Assembly (NCBI GenBank): GCA_946885735.1
Contig: CAMPGW010000062.1
Span: 1-17,465 of the forward strand
Reading direction: 5' to 3'
Source of the DNA: an uncultured Gammaproteobacteria bacterium
Lineage (GTDB): Bacteria; Pseudomonadota; Gammaproteobacteria; Xanthomonadales; Xanthomonadaceae
DNA length: 17,465 nt
Shown here: one piece after another, positions 14,159 to 17,465 of the stretch
Numbering within the stretch: position 1 is the first letter of the stretch
Layout of the letters: the number at the start of each line of letters is the position of its first letter
Position numbers and translations under genes: made by a program
The notes under the pieces: generated by a model
Seen by the model: the letters and a program-made list of their open reading frames with translations, nothing else
Told to the model about the DNA's origin: nothing
Database searches by the model: none

Positions 14159-15514
14159 TTAGGGCGTGTCGTCGGCGCCCGGCACGCGCAACTCGAACTC
14201 GCCATCGGCCACCTGTGCGCGCAGCGCCAGGCCGGGCCGGGCCTGGGCAACGCTTTGGACCAGGGCCCCGCCTTCGCGCTCGCGCAGGATCGCGTAGCCG
14301 CGGGCGAGGGTGCCGAGCGGGCTGAGTGAATGCAGCGCGCGCGCCACTGCGTCCAGGTGCCGAGCCCGCCGATCCAGTCCGCGCTCCCCACAGGCGACCA
14401 GTTGCCGGCGCGATTCGGCAGCGCGGCGCGCGTAGTCCGCCAGGCGGCGGCGGGGATGCGAGGAATCGAGGCGTTGCCGCGCCTCGCGCAGCCGGCGGTG
14501 CCTGCGTTCCATCGCCGCCGCCCGCGCGACGTCGAGGCGCGCGCGCAAGACGTCCAACCGGTGGCCGCCGCGCTCGAGTCGCCGCGACGGGCTGAGTGCG
14601 CGCAGCTGCAGCAGGGCGCGATCGCTGCGTTGCGCGAGCGCTGCGAGCCTGCGTTCGATCGCGCTGGCGAGGCGGCGGCGCGAATGCAGCAAAGCTGCGG
14701 CCAACTCGGCGGCGTCCGGCGCCAGCAGCTCGGCCGCCGCCGATGGCGTGGGTGCGCGCAGGTCGGCGGCGAAGTCGGCGAGCGTGAAGTCGATCTCGTG
14801 CCCGACCGCGGACAGCACCGGCACCGGGCAGGCGGCGATCGCACGCGCGAGCGCCTCGTCGTTGAAGCTCCACAAATCCTCGAGCGAACCGCCGCCCCGG
14901 GTGAGCAGCAGCAGGTCGTAGCGACCGCTGGCGCCGGCGCGATCGAGCATCGCGCGGATCTCGGCGGCCGCGCCCGCGCCCTGCACAGGTACCGGCAGGA
15001 TCTCCACGGGCAGCAGCGGAAACCGCCGCGCCAGCACCTGCAGCACGTCGCGCACGGCGGCGCCGCCAGGCGAGGTCAGCACGCCCAGGCGGCGCACCAG
15101 CCGCGGCAGCGGCCGCTTGCGCCCGGCGTCGAACAGGCCTTCCGCCGCCAGGCGCTGCTTGAGCGCCTCGAAAGCGGCGCGCAGCGCGCCTTCCCCGGCT
15201 TCCTCCATGTGCTCGAGCACGAGTTGGTAGTCGCCGCGCGCTTCGTAGACCGTGAGCCGGCCGCGCACCAGTACCAGCGCGCCGTCGCGCGGCTGGAAAC
15301 GCAGGTAGGTGGACTTTTGCCGGAACAGCGCGCAGCGCACCTGCGCGCGGTCGTCCTTCAGGGTGAAATACATGTGGCCGCTGGCGGGCCGCGAGAAATT
15401 GCTGATCTCGCCCTGCACCCAGACCTGGGCGAAGCTGCCCTCGAGCAGGTCTCGGGCCAGCGCATTGAGCTGCGCAGGCTTGAGGACGGGACGTTCGCGG
15501 ACGAGTTCGTTCAC
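14159..15514 (-). CDS. xseA: Exodeoxyribonuclease VII large subunit
   Basis: Catalytic large subunit of exonuclease VII, which with XseB degrades single-stranded DNA to short oligonucleotides in the cytosol. 451 residues, the usual length. Residues 10-105 are the N-terminal OB fold (VWVQGEISNFSRPASGHMYF). Residues about 125-430 are the catalytic domain with family signatures: GVLTSPGGAAVRDVL (144-158), TRGGGSLEDLWSFND (205-219), and AVGHEIDFTLADFAADLRAP (236-255) followed by TPSAAAE. The C-terminal half is Arg/Leu-rich and helical, as expected for the long coiled arm. The start is GTG at 15514, which begins the conserved NELV..P..LKPAQLNAL segment; no ATG is close by. It has no spaced Shine-Dalgarno but a TAGAAT hexamer six bases upstream. 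xseB is not in the window. Confidence 0.97.
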   Translation of the reverse strand: MNELVRERPVLKPAQLNALARDLLEGSFAQVWVQGEISNFSRPASGHMYFTLKDDRAQVRCALFRQKSTYLRFQPRDGALVLVRGRLTVYEARGDYQLVLEHMEEAGEGALRAAFEALKQRLAAEGLFDAGRKRPLPRLVRRLGVLTSPGGAAVRDVLQVLARRFPLLPVEILPVPVQGAGAAAEIRAMLDRAGASGRYDLLLLTRGGGSLEDLWSFNDEALARAIAACPVPVLSAVGHEIDFTLADFAADLRAPTPSAAAELLAPDAAELAAALLHSRRRLASAIERRLAALAQRSDRALLQLRALSPSRRLERGGHRLDVLRARLDVARAAAMERRHRRLREARQRLDSSHPRRRLADYARRAAESRRQLVACGERGLDRRARHLDAVARALHSLSPLGTLARGYAILREREGGALVQSVAQARPGLALRAQVADGEFELRVPGADDTP

Positions 15515-15520
15515 CCGCCG

Positions 15521-15526
15521 ATTCTA
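15521..15526 (-). promoter_or_regulatory. Candidate -10 (TAGAAT) for xseA, possibly leaderless
   Basis: On the minus strand TAGAAT ends exactly six bases before the GTG start codon of xseA, in the 35-base gap after the upstream gene. It matches TATAAT at five of six positions. Transcription would begin at or next to the GTG. The only GG-rich sequence is directly adjacent to the GTG, too close to act as a Shine-Dalgarno. No convincing -35 is seen at 16-18 bases. Confidence 0.38.
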
Positions 15527-15549
15527 GCGGACGCGGCCTGCCCGTCGGA

Positions 15550-17465
15550 TCAGGGCGGGCAGGTCCCCGCCGTTACCGCGGGCGTGGCGCTGCCCTTCCA
15601 GCCGCCGGAACCGGTGATGTCGGCAGCCACGTAGGTGCAGGACGCCACCGGCAGGGTGTCGGCGCCGGTTTCGGTGGTCAGCCCGATGACGTCGTTGGCA
15701 TTGATGGCGGGAAGCGTGATGGTGGTGTACTCGGTGAGCGAACCGTCGGGCGTGGAGGGCGAGCCGGTGGACGCGACCGGGAAGGGCGCGCCCGACACCG
15801 CCACGTTGTTCACCGTGGCCGCGCTGATCGTGTAGTTCTTGCACACGGTCTGCTTGTTGGCGAGCAGGTTGGTGTTGGTGCTCGACGAGGTCAGCAGCTT
15901 GTCGCCGTAGGGGCCGGAGCAATTGATCGAGGGCGATTGCGTGAGCACCGTCTGCGCATAGTTGTAGTTCTTGATGCGCAGGGTCACGGGCACCCCGAAC
16001 ATCACCGGGTTCGGCGTGACGGTGATCGGGTTGGGCAGGGTGTAGCCGGTCGCCGGCGTGCCGGTCTGGTAGACGTAGGAGGAGGCGGGCGAGGTGTCGA
16101 TGACCGGGCGTGCGCCGCTGCTGAGCGGATAGGTGCCGCCGATGACGATCTTGTACGACGCCGTGGTGCCGCTGCCGCTGCCACCGGCGATCACGAACTC
16201 CTGCTGGTCGGTCACCGGATCGCCTTCGTCGGGATCGATGGTCGCCACCAGCGCCGCGAGGGTGGAATTGGACGGATGCACGCTGGCCACGACGGAGGGC
16301 CGGTTGCCCGCGCCGGCGCTGGCCTGGATCCGCTGCACGAGGCCACGCACCGGCCGCGACGGGTCGATGGTGACGGTGCTGCCGTTGACCGTGGCCGTGC
16401 AGCCCGCGGCGGGGCCGCCGTCGGCGGCCGGCACGGTGCACTTGAGCAGGTTGTTGTACACGAGCACGTCCTGCCCGCCGGCGTCGTCCGGGCGGGCCGG
16501 CGTCCAGTTGGCGATCTCGGTCAGGTTGATGGAGGTGAAGGGCACCAGCCGGAGCACGGCGGCCTCCTTCTTCGCCAGCGAGGACGCGCAGCCGCCCGGC
16601 GCGGTGTCGATCGCGCACAGGGTCTTGGCCTGCACGATGGCGGCGATGACCTCGGGTTCCATCCAGTCGATGTACAGGCCGCGGTCGTGCAGCCACTTCT
16701 GTTGGCCGCTGTCGATGCTGATGCTGGCCGGCTCGTTGATGGAACTGCTCGGGAAGGTCGCGGGTACCGGGTCCTCCAGGGCATCGACCGTGGCCGCCGG
16801 AGCCGCGTCGTTGAAGGCGATGCCGCTACGGTTCACCACCCGGGCGTCGAGCAGCTTGAGCGCGAAGGCCTGGTAGTTGCTGGTCGCCTGGGCGGTGGGA
16901 ATGTAGGGCGTGGTGCTGGCGTCGTTGCGCGTTTCCAGCAGATTGACCTGGTCGGTGTAGGCATCCGGCGTGACCCGGTACACGCCGTCCACGCGAACGA
17001 GCCGGCAGCTTTCCTCATAGGTGCCGGCGTTGGCGGAACTGACCAGGTTGCCTGACGAGTCGTGCCGATAGTGCATGTGAGTGGCGCGACGCGGGTCGAA
17101 CTTCGGACCGTCGTTGCTGACGTCGGTGCCGTTGACCTGGTCGTGGTGGTCGCGGCAGCAGGCGGTGCAGTGCGGGCTTTCGTTGTCGGCCTGGGTCCAG
17201 CCCGCCGGCTGGGTATTGATGCCGAGTTCCGGCGGTGTGTAACGGTACCCGTTCCAGTAGGCCGGGCGCCGCACGGACACCGAGGCGTTGGCCAGTGCGT
17301 AGCTGCAGGTGCAGCCCACCACCACGGTCTCGATCTTGGACTGAGCGGCGGCGGTGCCGCCGGAGATCGCGCCGTAGGTCAGGATGTTGTAGCGCGTCTC
17401 GGCGACCCGGTAGTCGGCGCCGAGCAGCTTGGGCTGCGGGTTGGTGGCGGCGGTGCTGGTGCCGT
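15550..17465 (-). CDS. Unrecognised extracytoplasmic protein with Cys/His cluster (5' end outside window)
   Basis: C-terminal ~637 residues of a larger protein; the frame stays open to the window edge, so the start is not here and the GTG at 17325 is probably internal. I do not recognise the family. Numbering from codon 17325, Cys and His cluster in the first 90 residues: GCTC (C5, C7), HCTACCRDHHD (H52, C53, C56, C57, H60, H61) and THMHYRH (H83, H85, H87). It is not a CxxCH haem site. The middle holds conserved-looking blocks (FDPRRATHMHYRHD, LLETRNDASTTPYIPT, KWLHDRGLYIDWMEPE, LVPFTSINLTEIANWTP). The C-terminal half is rich in Ser, Thr, Asn, Pro and Gly with beta-strand character, typical of secreted or surface proteins. 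No membrane segment is visible. It ends 35 bases before xseA on the same strand. A surface-appendage or secretion context is possible but unproven. Confidence 0.85.
   Translation of the reverse strand, partial: GTSTAATNPQPKLLGADYRVAETRYNILTYGAISGGTAAAQSKIETVVVGCTCSYALANASVSVRRPAYWNGYRYTPPELGINTQPAGWTQADNESPHCTACCRDHHDQVNGTDVSNDGPKFDPRRATHMHYRHDSSGNLVSSANAGTYEESCRLVRVDGVYRVTPDAYTDQVNLLETRNDASTTPYIPTAQATSNYQAFALKLLDARVVNRSGIAFNDAAPAATVDALEDPVPATFPSSSINEPASISIDSGQQKWLHDRGLYIDWMEPEVIAAIVQAKTLCAIDTAPGGCASSLAKKEAAVLRLVPFTSINLTEIANWTPARPDDAGGQDVLVYNNLLKCTVPAADGGPAAGCTATVNGSTVTIDPSRPVRGLVQRIQASAGAGNRPSVVASVHPSNSTLAALVATIDPDEGDPVTDQQEFVIAGGSGSGTTASYKIVIGGTYPLSSGARPVIDTSPASSYVYQTGTPATGYTLPNPITVTPNPVMFGVPVTLRIKNYNYAQTVLTQSPSINCSGPYGDKLLTSSSTNTNLLANKQTVCKNYTISAATVNNVAVSGAPFPVASTGSPSTPDGSLTEYTTITLPAINANDVIGLTTETGADTLPVASCTYVAADITGSGGWKGSATPAVTAGTCPP

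Noticed and set aside
14103..14873. N-terminal extension of the VWA open frame into the xseA region
   Set aside because: The extension overlaps xseA coding sequence and is Arg/Pro/Ala-rich. A clear lipoprotein signal begins at 14102.
17188..17200. A c-type haem site in the Cys/His cluster of the partial right-edge protein (approximate position)
   Set aside because: The cluster reads CTACCRDHH and lacks CxxCH, so covalent haem attachment is not supported.

Overview
The window is very GC-rich and densely coded, with strong wobble-position G/C bias that opens long false reading frames on the opposite strand. Gene content points to a gammaproteobacterium of the Xanthomonadales/Lysobacteraceae type (Lysobacter, Luteimonas or a relative): an Oar-like TonB-dependent receptor, exported serine hydrolases, an ECF sigma factor next to a YfbK-like VWA lipoprotein, and an IMPACT/YigZ-family gene. 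This placement is inferred from gene types only. I saw no tRNA, rRNA, CRISPR array, insertion sequence or phage gene.

Left part, plus strand (1-8479). A TonB-dependent receptor enters from beyond the left edge and ends in a strong intrinsic terminator (2970-3002). A compact three-gene operon follows. Its first gene encodes one exported polypeptide of about 1,112 residues that joins an M19 membrane-dipeptidase-type domain, a serine beta-lactamase/DD-peptidase-type domain with a DUF3471-like tail, and a VanX-type D-Ala-D-Ala dipeptidase. The expected catalytic or metal-binding residues of all three enzymes are present. The second gene is a stand-alone serine hydrolase of the same beta-lactamase fold, overlapping the first by ATGA. 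The third, 9 bases on, is alanine racemase (alr). Together they look like a pathway that breaks D-amino-acid-containing peptides (peptidoglycan fragments, D-Ala-D-Ala) outside the cytoplasm and converts the released D-alanine inside. This is the most interesting part of the window.

Middle part, minus strand (8489-14102). In transcription order: a VWA lipoprotein, an ECF-type sigma factor, a single-span membrane protein in the anti-sigma position, an IMPACT/YigZ-family protein, and an MsbA-like ABC exporter half-transporter. The last four are chained by three successive ATGA overlaps, so they are probably one translationally coupled operon. The exporter converges tail-to-tail with alr across a 9-base gap with no terminator.

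Right part, minus strand (14159-17465). xseA (exonuclease VII large subunit, GTG start) is followed toward the right edge by the C-terminal ~637 residues of an unrecognised, probably extracytoplasmic protein. It has an unusual Cys/His cluster and runs off the window.

The alr and xseA starts each have a TAGA[C/A]T hexamer exactly six bases upstream and no spaced Shine-Dalgarno sequence, which suggests leaderless or near-leaderless transcripts.
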